A stretch of DNA of 37,232 nucleotides, taken from contig DASXVS010000036.1 of assembly GCA_036504095.1 (NCBI GenBank), positions 1 through 37,232 of the forward strand, in the 5' to 3' direction. Source of the DNA: Armatimonadota bacterium (GTDB lineage Bacteria; Armatimonadota; DTGP01; JAKQQT01). The notes beneath the pieces are model-generated. The model made no database searches. It was not told the DNA's origin and saw only the letters and a list, made by a program, of their open reading frames with translations. A program made the position numbers and the translations under genes. Each line of letters begins with the position of its first letter. The stretch's first letter is position 1. Shown here piece after piece: positions 15,362 through 22,165 of this stretch.

Positions 15362-15682
15362 ATGGTCGAGTACTACGATCTCTGGATGCGGTGCCCGGCC
15401 TGCATAGCAGATGGACGGACGGGCGGAGAGCCTGGCCAATGGTACCACAGTCACTGCGGAGGCAAACTGCAGGCTGGAGACAACGCGTGCTATCGATGCA
15501 GCGATTGCGGCACCGAGGTGCACGTAAGAGATTGGCGCTATGCCTGCACGGCACACGAGTCCGATTACCGCCCGACCACTTCCGCTCATCTGGCAAATGC
15601 CGTTTCGACGGCTGGCCAGATCACGAGTCGAGCAGGCCGGCAATGGTTGCTCCGTTTCCTCGACTGTCTGGGGGACTGGTGA
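15362..15682 (+). CDS. Cysteine-rich protein, copy A, of the CDC48-like cassette
   Basis: A 106-residue protein from ATG 15362, chosen for its AGGAGGG six bases upstream; an in-frame ATG at 15233 would add 43 poorly conserved residues. It carries MRCPACIADG, QWYHSH, GDNACYRCSDCG, WRYACTAHESDYRPT and HLANAVSTAGQ. The C-x2-C, C-x2-C, C-x2-H set suggests one or two zinc sites. It is a clear paralogue of the 18554-18934 product: most cysteines and histidines, the WYH motif, the GDNA motif and the terminal LG-x-W align. Its stop overlaps the AAA+ start (TGATG), so it is translationally coupled to it. I know no named function; an adaptor or substrate-recognition role is inferred. Confidence 0.75.
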   Translation: MVEYYDLWMRCPACIADGRTGGEPGQWYHSHCGGKLQAGDNACYRCSDCGTEVHVRDWRYACTAHESDYRPTTSAHLANAVSTAGQITSRAGRQWLLRFLDCLGDW

Positions 15683-17826
15683 TGACCACACGGCATTATC
15701 GGACCCTCCGTCTCTGCGCGGTACATCGGGAGCCTCGGCACCGTGGCCTGCACATCGCCGTACTGTCTGCCGTGGATGCAGACGCCCTCGGTATCGTACA
15801 GGCAGAAACACTATCCCCTATCTACCTGCAACTGCACAATCCGGCGAACGATGGTGTCGCGTTCGGCCGGGCACACATTGATGCTGAAGTGCCGCAGGGG
15901 CACGTCGGCCTGCAGGCCTATCTGTTGGCAAATGCCCGCGCCGAGAACGGCTCAGAACTGGAAGCCTCGGTTGTTGACATTGGGTCCGTTCCAATCGCCG
16001 CAGATATCCAGCTCCGCGAATGCGGGCAAAAGACGACGGCGTTCACTACAGACATCGATGCCATTCGCCAACGTCTCATCGACACGGAGCTTCCGTTACG
16101 CGTCGGACACCGGTTCGCCTTTCCGCTACGAGCCGGCGAGTCGACCTTCGAGGTCCTATCGGGAGGCAGGGGCGCCAACGCGGTACGCTGTGGCGTTACG
16201 ACGCACGTCGAATTGATCGACGCGGTACTGCTTGACGGCTTGCCACAGTTTAGGAAACGGGCATTCACCGGAATTGGAGGGCTTCACGCGGCGAGCCAAC
16301 GCCTCGTGGAAATCGTCCTCTTGCCGGCCCGACACCCGGAGGTGTTCTCTGCGTTGGGGATCGACACGCCGAAGGGGGTCCTGCTGTACGGTGCTCCCGG
16401 CACTGGCAAGACGCTGCTGGGCAGGGCGGTAGCGGACCGCATCGGTGCCAGCTTCTACGCGATCAATGGTCCGGAGATCATGTCGAAGTTCTACGGCCAG
16501 AGCGAGCAGCACCTCCGGGACGTGTTCGCCAAGGCGGTCAACGCCGCTCCGGCCGTGGTATTCATCGACGAATTGGACAGCATCGCCCCGTCCCGTGACC
16601 GCGTATCCGGTGACCTGGAGGTGAGGATCGTCAGCCAGCTTCTGACGCTCCTTGACGGGCTCGACGGGAGAGGCCAGGTGGTAGTAATCGGGGCGACGAA
16701 CCGCCTGGATGCCATTGATCCCGCCCTGCGCCGGCCGGGCCGCTTCGACTGCGAGATCGAGATCCCTCCGCCGGAATCTGACGACCGAACCGACATCCTG
16801 CGCATTCACACTTCCACGATGGCAATGGCAGCGGACGTAGACTTGGCAGACATAGCCCGCCGCACCGCGGGTTACGTCGGCGCCGACCTGGCGATGGTAT
16901 GCAAGGAGGCCGCGCTTTCTGCCGTTGCGCACGCGTTCACGTTCACCAGCAACGGCGACATCACGCCCACTGGTGAACCGCTCGTCGTTCGCGCCGCCGA
17001 TTTCGACGCGGGACTGCGCCGCGTGCAGCCGTCGGCCTTCCGCGGCCTGAGTGTCCCCGATATTACACTTTCCTGGGACGACCTGGTGGGGGTGGACGGT
17101 TGCAAGCGCGATCTATCCGAACAGGCTGAGTGGGCATTCACCCGTCGGGAGGACCTCCGGCGGCTGGGTATATCGGGTGATCGCGGCATCCTCCTCATCG
17201 GTCCGCGGTCCAGCGGAAGAACCACACTTGGGATTGCGCTAGCCCGCCACATGGGATTGAACGTGGTATACGTGCGGGCTATCGACATCCTGAATGGCGG
17301 TCCGGGAACGATTGAGGAGGCGGTGGGTCGCGCTTTCAGCAAGGCGCGTCAGACGCAGCCGGCCTTGGTGATGATCGACGATCTTGACCAACTGGTCGGC
17401 ATTAGCGGCGCGGCCATCGGCATGGCGCATCGCGCGATGGCCCAGGTTCGCTACGAAGTGGGGCAATTGCGGGTGTCGGGTGAGGTCCTCACACTCGTCA
17501 CGTCCACAGACGACGTTGCTGAGTCGGCAGCGCTCGATCGCTGCGGTTTGGGCACGACAGTCTGTATTCCACTTCCCGCGACGGTGGATTTGGAGCTGAT
17601 CCTGCGAAACCGGCTTGCCGGCTTGGTGGACGACGGGTTCGACTTCGAAGGCATCGCGCGGGAGCTTGACGGGTGCACGGTGGGCGAAGTTCTGCAAATC
17701 TGCGATAGCGCCGCGCGTGCTGCCATGCGCGAACCGACCAACACGCCGCTCATTCACCCGTCTCATATCGCTGCCGCCATCGGCGGCCATTATACGAGGC
17801 GACCTCCCGAAGTCGGGAGAGCATAG
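15682..17826 (+). CDS. CDC48/p97-like AAA+ ATPase with degenerate second ring
   Basis: A 714-residue protein. Residues 1 to about 180 resemble the CDC48 N-domain (a double-psi barrel-like part with VPQGHVGLQ, then a second part with LPLRVGHRFAFPL). The D1 ATPase is intact: Walker A GAPGTGKT 237-244, Walker B VVFIDE to E297, and an arginine-finger region RRPGRFD at 350-356. D2 (about 460-710) keeps the fold but has GPRSSGRT at 507-514 with arginine for the P-loop lysine, IDDLD in place of IDE and no RPGRFD. ATP hydrolysis by D2 is therefore unlikely. Such unfoldases extract or remodel proteins. The start overlaps the preceding gene's stop codon. Bacterial CDC48-like proteins are uncommon, and the flanking paralogous cysteine-rich genes suggest dedicated adaptors. 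Confidence 0.88.
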   Translation: MTTRHYRTLRLCAVHREPRHRGLHIAVLSAVDADALGIVQAETLSPIYLQLHNPANDGVAFGRAHIDAEVPQGHVGLQAYLLANARAENGSELEASVVDIGSVPIAADIQLRECGQKTTAFTTDIDAIRQRLIDTELPLRVGHRFAFPLRAGESTFEVLSGGRGANAVRCGVTTHVELIDAVLLDGLPQFRKRAFTGIGGLHAASQRLVEIVLLPARHPEVFSALGIDTPKGVLLYGAPGTGKTLLGRAVADRIGASFYAINGPEIMSKFYGQSEQHLRDVFAKAVNAAPAVVFIDELDSIAPSRDRVSGDLEVRIVSQLLTLLDGLDGRGQVVVIGATNRLDAIDPALRRPGRFDCEIEIPPPESDDRTDILRIHTSTMAMAADVDLADIARRTAGYVGADLAMVCKEAALSAVAHAFTFTSNGDITPTGEPLVVRAADFDAGLRRVQPSAFRGLSVPDITLSWDDLVGVDGCKRDLSEQAEWAFTRREDLRRLGISGDRGILLIGPRSSGRTTLGIALARHMGLNVVYVRAIDILNGGPGTIEEAVGRAFSKARQTQPALVMIDDLDQLVGISGAAIGMAHRAMAQVRYEVGQLRVSGEVLTLVTSTDDVAESAALDRCGLGTTVCIPLPATVDLELILRNRLAGLVDDGFDFEGIARELDGCTVGEVLQICDSAARAAMREPTNTPLIHPSHIAAAIGGHYTRRPPEVGRA

Positions 17827-17839
17827 AAAGGAGATGGAA

Positions 17840-18538
17840 GTGCCCACAAGACCAAATGAAACCCCTGATGAGGGCTCGCATCCCGGGCCACTGCGGCTAG
17901 AAATGGCGCCGCCGAAGCAGGTCAACCTTCAGTTCATGGATGACACCTGGGAGCGGCTCCTCAACTCACTGGAACGACTTGAGCACGTCACGGAAGGATC
18001 TACCCTCAAGAGCGCCGGACGCCTGGACCGTCACTCTGACAAGGACGCCATCACAGAAACTGAGACCGAGATCCGATCCGAGGTGCATCTTCAGATCAAG
18101 TGCCTGGAGAAGATCACCCAGCCCTTGCGGGAGGACGCGGGGTGGATTCGCCTTGACTTCCTTTCGTGGTTCGGGGGGCGCGAGCCCCGGAAGGCTGGCG
18201 CCGTCGACGAGTATGCGCTGCCCGTCCTGATGTGCGTCCGAGGAGAAGCCTATTCGCTGCCTGAGTTGCCCGACCTGGGACCACTAACCGAGGCGGAGAT
18301 GATGCGTACTATGGAAGGCGTCGGAGCGGGACTGCACCACTCCGATGCGGTGGAGGAGCGTTTTGTCGATGACCCGGCACTTACGGCGACGCGTCATCTG
18401 CATGCCCGTGGCACGGTGGCGTTCGGCAGGGCACGGCTTGCGCGCCTATGTGGTCAGATCGAACCGGACCTGCTGGCGTGGATCAACGATGACGCTGCAG
18501 ATGCCACGCCAGACCGAACTGACATAGATGCCAAATGA
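17840..18538 (+). CDS. Unknown protein of the CDC48-like cassette
   Basis: A 232-residue acidic protein I do not recognise. GTG 17840 is preferred because AGGAG sits six bases before it; ATG 17834 is too close to that site. About 40 residues of polar lead are followed by helical segments (WERLLNSLERLEHV; ETEIRSEVHLQIKCLEKI) and a mixed region with DEYALPVLMCVRGEAYSLPEL and TATRHLHARGTVAFGRARLARLCG. No membrane segment, P-loop or catalytic motif is evident. It starts 13 bases after the AAA+ stop and ends 15 bases before the second cysteine-rich gene. It could be the client, effector or cofactor of the ATPase. Confidence 0.72.
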   Translation: MPTRPNETPDEGSHPGPLRLEMAPPKQVNLQFMDDTWERLLNSLERLEHVTEGSTLKSAGRLDRHSDKDAITETETEIRSEVHLQIKCLEKITQPLREDAGWIRLDFLSWFGGREPRKAGAVDEYALPVLMCVRGEAYSLPELPDLGPLTEAEMMRTMEGVGAGLHHSDAVEERFVDDPALTATRHLHARGTVAFGRARLARLCGQIEPDLLAWINDDAADATPDRTDIDAK

Positions 18539-18553
18539 AGAAGGAGGCAAAAC

Positions 18554-18934
18554 ATGGCGACTACGTACGAAGCGGAGAGAAAGCGAGATGGTGACCGACA
18601 ACCGTCCGAAGACTCCGTCGTCTGGTTCGACTTGGTGATGCGGTGTCCGGCCTGCCTGTCCGAAGGCAAAGAACCCGGTCCCGCGAGCCAATGGTATCAC
18701 GCGGTTGACGGCGGCGTGGCACAGGTAGGGGATAACGCGGAATACCAGTGCAAAAGCTGCTCACACCATAGCCACGCGAAGAACTGGAGGTATGCCTGCC
18801 AGGAGCACCAGACCGACTTTCGGCCGACATCGTCGCAGCACTTGGCGAATGCTCTCTCGATTGGTGGACAGATGGCCAGCCAAGGCGGCCGCCACTGGAT
18901 GCAGCGGTTCCTGGAGAATCTCGGTGAGTGGTGA
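18554..18934 (+). CDS. Cysteine-rich protein, copy B, of the CDC48-like cassette
   Basis: A 126-residue paralogue of the 15362-15682 product. It opens with a 30-residue polar segment, then LVMRCPACLSEG, QWYHAV, GDNAEYQCKSCSHHSHAKNWRYACQEHQTDFRPT and HLANALSIGGQ, ending RFLENLGEW. The metal-site candidates C-x2-C, C-x2-C and C-x2-H are kept, while the first histidine environment differs (WYHSH in A, WYHAV in B). AAGGAGG lies 8 bases before the ATG. Two related copies bracketing one ATPase suggest a heterodimer or two recognition specificities. Function unknown. Confidence 0.78.
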   Translation: MATTYEAERKRDGDRQPSEDSVVWFDLVMRCPACLSEGKEPGPASQWYHAVDGGVAQVGDNAEYQCKSCSHHSHAKNWRYACQEHQTDFRPTSSQHLANALSIGGQMASQGGRHWMQRFLENLGEW

Positions 18935-18980
18935 GACGCTACGTCGCGGGCACCCAACGTCATGAATCCGCAGAGGTCGC

Positions 18981-19421
18981 GTGACCCTCACCACTAATCC
19001 TATGACTGCCGGACGGCGCGGTGGAAGGCCGCGCCGCCCGGTTCAAACGACCATGAAGTACCTGAAGACGTGGTATGCTTTGTTCCGCAGCGCGGAAACG
19101 TGGTGGCAGAGGACCATCCTGATCACCGCCCTTGCTCTAGTCCTCGTCCTCATGGCGTTCATCACAATCACGGCCGTGTCAATCGCGGTACGGTTTCTGA
19201 CGTACTTTATGACGTGGCTCGTGCAGGCGGCGCCTGTGTTGGTGGTCCTCACCATATTGACCCATTTGATGGGAAAGCCTGGGAAAACGATTCGGCGAGG
19301 AGTCGTAGAGATCATCAACAACGTGATCATCGGGTTCTTCGCTGTGGTAGGCGTTCGACTCCCGGAGGACAAGGAAAGGAAACGGCACAGGCGCGCGGAC
19401 GATGACGACGATGAACAGTGA
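18981..19421 (+). CDS. Two-helix membrane protein of the CDC48-like cassette
   Basis: A 146-residue protein. A basic N-terminus (GRRGGRPRRP) precedes two hydrophobic helices, about 44-70 (ILITALALVLVLMAFITI) and 80-100 (VLVVLTILTHLM region). An amphipathic region (VVEIINNVIIGFFAVVG) follows, and the tail is very charged, ending RADDDDDEQ. GTG 18981 with AGAGG is a plausible start; ATG 19053 would remove 24 residues but has little ribosome-binding support. It follows the cysteine-rich copy B by 46 bases on the same strand. It may anchor the ATPase module at the membrane or be its membrane effector. Confidence 0.62.
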   Translation: MTLTTNPMTAGRRGGRPRRPVQTTMKYLKTWYALFRSAETWWQRTILITALALVLVLMAFITITAVSIAVRFLTYFMTWLVQAAPVLVVLTILTHLMGKPGKTIRRGVVEIINNVIIGFFAVVGVRLPEDKERKRHRRADDDDDEQ

Positions 19422-19473
19422 CCGAAACGTACGTGAGCGTAATCCCTCGTCGTCATCGGAGTTGTCGACTGCG

Positions 19474-19686
19474 TTACGGCGCCGATCTTTGCCCATCACT
19501 GCCGCCGAAGACGGATGTCAACTCCGGAATCGGCATCATGAATATCGTGAGGAAGACGACGAACAGCGTGACCATCATCGTCAAGTGTTTGACGGTGATG
19601 GTCACATTGTTTTGCACGTTAACGAAGCCGGTGATCATCGGCACGAACAGCGCGAAGTTGCGGTCGAATGTGATGATATCGTTCAC
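19474..19686 (-). CDS. Possible small membrane protein
   Basis: A 70-residue frame from GTG 19686, with hydrophobic stretches FALFVPMITGF and MMVTLFVVFLTIFMM, convergent with the previous gene. The opposite-strand frames here are unnaturally rich in H, D, E and R, the usual shadow of a hydrophobic coding strand. No Shine-Dalgarno is visible, and the frame is open a few codons further upstream (IGDDFVND). The base composition is more AT-rich than neighbours. It could be a short real gene or the remnant of a longer one. Confidence 0.35.
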   Translation of the reverse strand: MNDIITFDRNFALFVPMITGFVNVQNNVTITVKHLTMMVTLFVVFLTIFMMPIPELTSVFGGSDGQRSAP

Positions 19687-19933
19687 GAAGTCGTCGCCAA
19701 TTGATCGGCAGTGCAGTTAGGCAATAGCGCGTGAGATCGTGAGCCAAAACTGGACCTCCCGGGCCAAGGAAATGGTATTATGGATGTAGATTTGAGGCGT
19801 CCTGGAGTCGTCTACCAAACGGGCAGGGGAACACAGTGCAGGAAAGGGCTCCTCAGTTTCGGGATTTGTGGCAGTGGGATGTCCTGGTCTTGAGCGTTAA
19901 TCATACGGATTGACGCTCAATAAGGGGACATTA
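19687..19933. other. Non-coding segment at the island end
   Basis: No convincing gene is seen between the small membrane frame and the tRNA fragment. The segment holds the inverted repeat at 19890-19920, described separately. Arm-type integrase sites or an excision module might be expected here, but none is recognisable by eye. Confidence 0.5.
19890..19920. repeat. Imperfect inverted repeat next to the tRNA fragment
   Basis: TTGAGCGTTAAT (19890-19901) and ATTGACGCTCAA (19909-19920) pair with one mismatch around the 7-base loop CATACGG. It lies 13 bases before the tRNA-derived sequence, where integrase or excisionase arm sites would be expected. Confidence 0.5.
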
Positions 19934-19978
19934 ATGGCATTGAGGAGGCCAAGGGTTCGAATCCCTTCAGGTCCACCA
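19934..19978 (+). tRNA. Displaced 3' half of tRNA-Ala(GGC), island attachment site
   Basis: The sequence reads as the 3' half of a tRNA: anticodon loop ATGGCAT with anticodon GGC (19936-19938), anticodon-stem strand TGAGG, 5-base variable loop AGGCC, T arm AAGGG-TTCGAAT-CCCTT (19951-19967), acceptor strand CAGGTCC, A73 and CCA. U70 and A73 fit tRNA-Ala identity (G3-U70 pair). No matching 5' half (anticodon 5' stem, D arm or GGGCCTG-type acceptor) lies upstream. This is the typical scar left when an element integrates into a tRNA 3' end, so the intact gene should lie left of the window. Confidence 0.75.
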
Positions 19979-19981
19979 TCC

Positions 19982-20015
19982 GCCCCGCGGCGTATACGCC
20001 GCGGGGCTTCTTTTT
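19982..20015 (+). terminator. Terminator of the tRNA-Ala locus
   Basis: A perfect 26-base GC-rich palindrome (19982-20007, centre GTATAC) is followed by TTCTTTTT. It directly follows the tRNA CCA end and is presumably the original chromosomal terminator of that tRNA, left behind on this side of the insertion. Confidence 0.85.
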
Positions 20016-20032
20016 GCCTCTGTCACAACGAG

Positions 20033-20064
20033 CGAGGGAGGGTGGACTAGTCCACCCTCCCTCG
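20033..20064. terminator. 32-bp perfect palindrome after the FG-GAP gene
   Basis: Arms of 16 bases (GAGGGAGGGTGGA core) meet at ACTAGT. It sits 28 bases beyond the stop of the minus-strand FG-GAP gene. No long T-run follows on the minus strand, so it may be a hairpin-only terminator or an mRNA 3'-end stabiliser. Confidence 0.6.
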
Positions 20065-20091
20065 AATCATCCGGCGATTTCCTCAGCCGGC

Positions 20092-21618
20092 TTAGTTCAT
20101 GACTTCGAGGCCGCCGACCACCCGGGCGAGTTTCAGGACATCGAGGATGTCAACTTTGCCGTCGCCATTCAGATCACCCTTCAGTCCACCGGACGCCGCT
20201 GTGACCGTGATCGTGGCGGAAGCGGCTACCCCGCCCAGAGAGGCGGTGATGACGGCGGTTCCCGTATACGGCGGGTTTGCGGTGATGTGGACCGTGGAGC
20301 TTGACTGGCCTTCCGGTATGGTGATGCTCCCGGGCGCCCAGATCAGCCTGGTATCCGAAACCTGGATGGGGACGGTGAGGCCTCCAGCGGGGGCTGCGCG
20401 GGTGAGGGTAACCGTCATTGTGGATGCCGATCCCGTCGCGATGCTCGACGGGTTGAGGGTCACACCCTGTACATATGCCGTCACGTTCAGCAGGACGGTC
20501 ACGCCGCTGGGCGTGTTCGCGAGGATCAGGTCCTGGCTCCCGTTGCCGTCAAAGTCGCCAACGGCGACGCCCAGGTGGGTTATTCCCCCGGCAAGGGTGG
20601 CCGGCGCGGCGAATGAGGTAGACCCTGCGTTGAGGAAAAGGCTGATGTCCTGAGTGCCGGTGTTGGCCGTGGCAACGTCCGGGCGGCCATCGCCATTGAA
20701 ATCGCCTATGGCGAGGGCGATGGGGCTCTTGCCTCCAGAGTAGAGCACGGCCTTCTGGAAAGTGCCGTCGCCATTGCCCTTCAGGGTATTGACGCCGCTG
20801 GCTTGAGCCATGTTATCGCAGACCACGATGTCCATTTTGCCGTCGCCGTCGAGGTCGCGAGGCACCGCGCTGTAGGGCACATACCCTGCGGGAGTGTTGA
20901 TGGCGGCCTGGAACGTGCCGTTACCGTTGCCCAGCAACACGCTGACATTTCGACCGTTCTTGTTGGCCGTGAGGATGTCGAGATTCGGCCCCGAGGTGAA
21001 CTTGGCGAGGGCAACGGAATCAGGGCCGGCGCCCACGGGGTAGACGGTCGTTGCGGTGAAGACGCCCGCCCCGTTGTTCATCAGCACGCTTACGTTGCCG
21101 GTGCCGGTATTGGCTACCACTGCGTCCAGCTTGCCGTTGTTGTTGACGTCTCCGAGGGCGACCGCCGCGGGCGAAGGAGTTCCGCTTACGCCGGCGGGCA
21201 GGACACTATAGGAGGAGGGCGCCTGGAACGTGCCGTTGCCATTGTTAAGGAGAACGCTGATAGTCCCGCTCGCCATGTTGCTCACGACGATGTCCGGCTT
21301 TCCGTCACCGTTTACATCCCCGATGACTGCCCAGACTGGGGAGTTGCCCACGGCGTAGGTTGCAGGTGGGTTGAACGATCCGGTGCCATCGTGTTTGTTG
21401 AGCAATACGGTGACGGTTCCGCTGGTGTTGTTCACGATCACGGCGTCGGGCGCGCCGTCGTTATTCAAATCACCAACCGCGATATACTGCGGATTCTGAC
21501 CGGTGGGGTAGTTGGCGAGGGGGCTGAACGTTATTTGCCCATGGGCGGGCGACACGACAAATGCAAGAGACAATGAGAGGAAACCAAACGCGATAACGTT
21601 CAGGAGCCATCTGGCCAT
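20092..21618 (-). CDS. Secreted FG-GAP/VCBS repeat protein with C-terminal dockerin-like motif
   Basis: A 508-residue exported protein. Start ATG 21618 gives a clear signal peptide (MARWLLNVIAFGFLSLSLAF, cleavage near AHG). About seven FG-GAP/VCBS repeats follow, each with a calcium-type loop such as GDLNNDGAPD, GDVNGDGKPD or GDFNGDGRPD and a SVLLNNGNGTF strand pair, building a beta-propeller. Residues about 385-475 form an Ig-like domain. The end, GDLNGDGKVDILDVLKLAR, is a dockerin-like EF-hand segment. Likely a cell-surface or extracellular calcium-binding protein. Upstream in-frame ATGs up to 21744 are not used because the signal peptide begins at 21618. Confidence 0.85.
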   Translation of the reverse strand: MARWLLNVIAFGFLSLSLAFVVSPAHGQITFSPLANYPTGQNPQYIAVGDLNNDGAPDAVIVNNTSGTVTVLLNKHDGTGSFNPPATYAVGNSPVWAVIGDVNGDGKPDIVVSNMASGTISVLLNNGNGTFQAPSSYSVLPAGVSGTPSPAAVALGDVNNNGKLDAVVANTGTGNVSVLMNNGAGVFTATTVYPVGAGPDSVALAKFTSGPNLDILTANKNGRNVSVLLGNGNGTFQAAINTPAGYVPYSAVPRDLDGDGKMDIVVCDNMAQASGVNTLKGNGDGTFQKAVLYSGGKSPIALAIGDFNGDGRPDVATANTGTQDISLFLNAGSTSFAAPATLAGGITHLGVAVGDFDGNGSQDLILANTPSGVTVLLNVTAYVQGVTLNPSSIATGSASTMTVTLTRAAPAGGLTVPIQVSDTRLIWAPGSITIPEGQSSSTVHITANPPYTGTAVITASLGGVAASATITVTAASGGLKGDLNGDGKVDILDVLKLARVVGGLEVMN

Positions 21619-21731
21619 GAGAAACACCCTTCTGCGAGTCCGATCACGACACCACTTAAATCGTGGGGCGCGATTCCAATCGGTCCGATTCCGGAAAATG
21701 TCGACGTCCGGCATTCCGCAGACTGTACTCC

Positions 21732-21765
21732 CAGTGATAAGCATTCAATCTCAGACTTATCACTG
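21732..21765. promoter_or_regulatory. 10-bp perfect inverted repeat upstream of the FG-GAP gene
   Basis: CAGTGATAAG (21732-21741) and CTTATCACTG (21756-21765) are exact complements 14 bases apart, about 115 bases before the FG-GAP start. A dimeric-regulator operator or a 5'-leader hairpin is plausible. Confidence 0.5.
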
Positions 21766-21813
21766 TGGTGACGGCACAGGCCGCGTATCGGTTACTGACG
21801 GGATCCCTCGAAC

Positions 21814-22089
21814 GTGAGCATAACTAGGGTGATCGAAGGAATTCATTACGTGTGGTTGCCACCGGGCAATTCCGATTTCCGCTCACTGTTCGGTGTCCAG
21901 CCTACATCCAGAATTCCATGGTCGAGGTATCTTTATCATACCATCTCTTCATCGCTGACGCAACTATTTTCCGAGAAGAGGTTTAGCCCTGCTATGGAGG
22001 ATGGTATAGGTAAGGTTCTGGATCAGGCCCAGATTGCTATAAGTCTGCAGGTGTATTCAGATTGGTTTCAGCCAGGGGTGAACCTATGA
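21814..22089 (+). CDS. Doubtful 91-residue hypothetical protein
   Basis: A GTG-initiated frame (MSITRVIEGIHYVWLPPG) with no Shine-Dalgarno and no family I recognise. In its favour, it ends exactly inside a strong plus-strand terminator and its composition (hydrophobic and charged residues mixed, for example LDQAQIAISLQVYSDWF) is not obviously a shadow. Against it, the region is AT-richer than its neighbours and may be a decayed gene. Confidence 0.28.
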   Translation: MSITRVIEGIHYVWLPPGNSDFRSLFGVQPTSRIPWSRYLYHTISSSLTQLFSEKRFSPAMEDGIGKVLDQAQIAISLQVYSDWFQPGVNL

Positions 22090-22125
22090 AGGGACCGATC
22101 CATCAGGAACGGTCCCTTCATTTTT
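22087..22125 (+). terminator. Rho-independent terminator, plus orientation
   Basis: TGAAGGGACCG (22087-22097) and CGGTCCCTTCA (22110-22120) form a perfect 11-bp stem with a 12-base loop, followed by TTTTT. The T-run is on the plus strand, so it ends a rightward transcript from 21.8-22.1 kb. It may also act as a hairpin at the 3' end of the convergent PEP-CTERM gene. Confidence 0.8.
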
Positions 22126-22165
22126 ATCGAGCCAACCGATTGGCAGGATCTTCGGGCCCGATCGG

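Larger units (their letters stand above)
21619..22165. other. AT-richer intergenic region between the FG-GAP and PEP-CTERM genes
   Basis: About 550 bases with no secure gene. It holds an inverted repeat (21732-21765), one doubtful 91-codon plus-strand frame and a plus-strand terminator, each listed separately. The stretch 21,830-22,080 is visibly less GC-rich than its neighbours, which suggests a degraded or foreign insertion. Confidence 0.5.

Noticed and set aside
15391-15681. 97-residue N-terminal extension of the CDC48-like protein
   Set aside because: It is the shadow of the cysteine-rich copy A gene; ATG 15682 overlaps that gene's stop codon and begins the CDC48 N-domain.
19402-19720. 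Plus-strand frames rich in H, D, E and R
   Set aside because: Composition is typical of the antisense of a hydrophobic coding strand; no ribosome-binding site.
19860-19978. Complete tRNA gene
   Set aside because: No acceptor 5' strand, D arm or 5' anticodon stem can be matched upstream of the 3' half.
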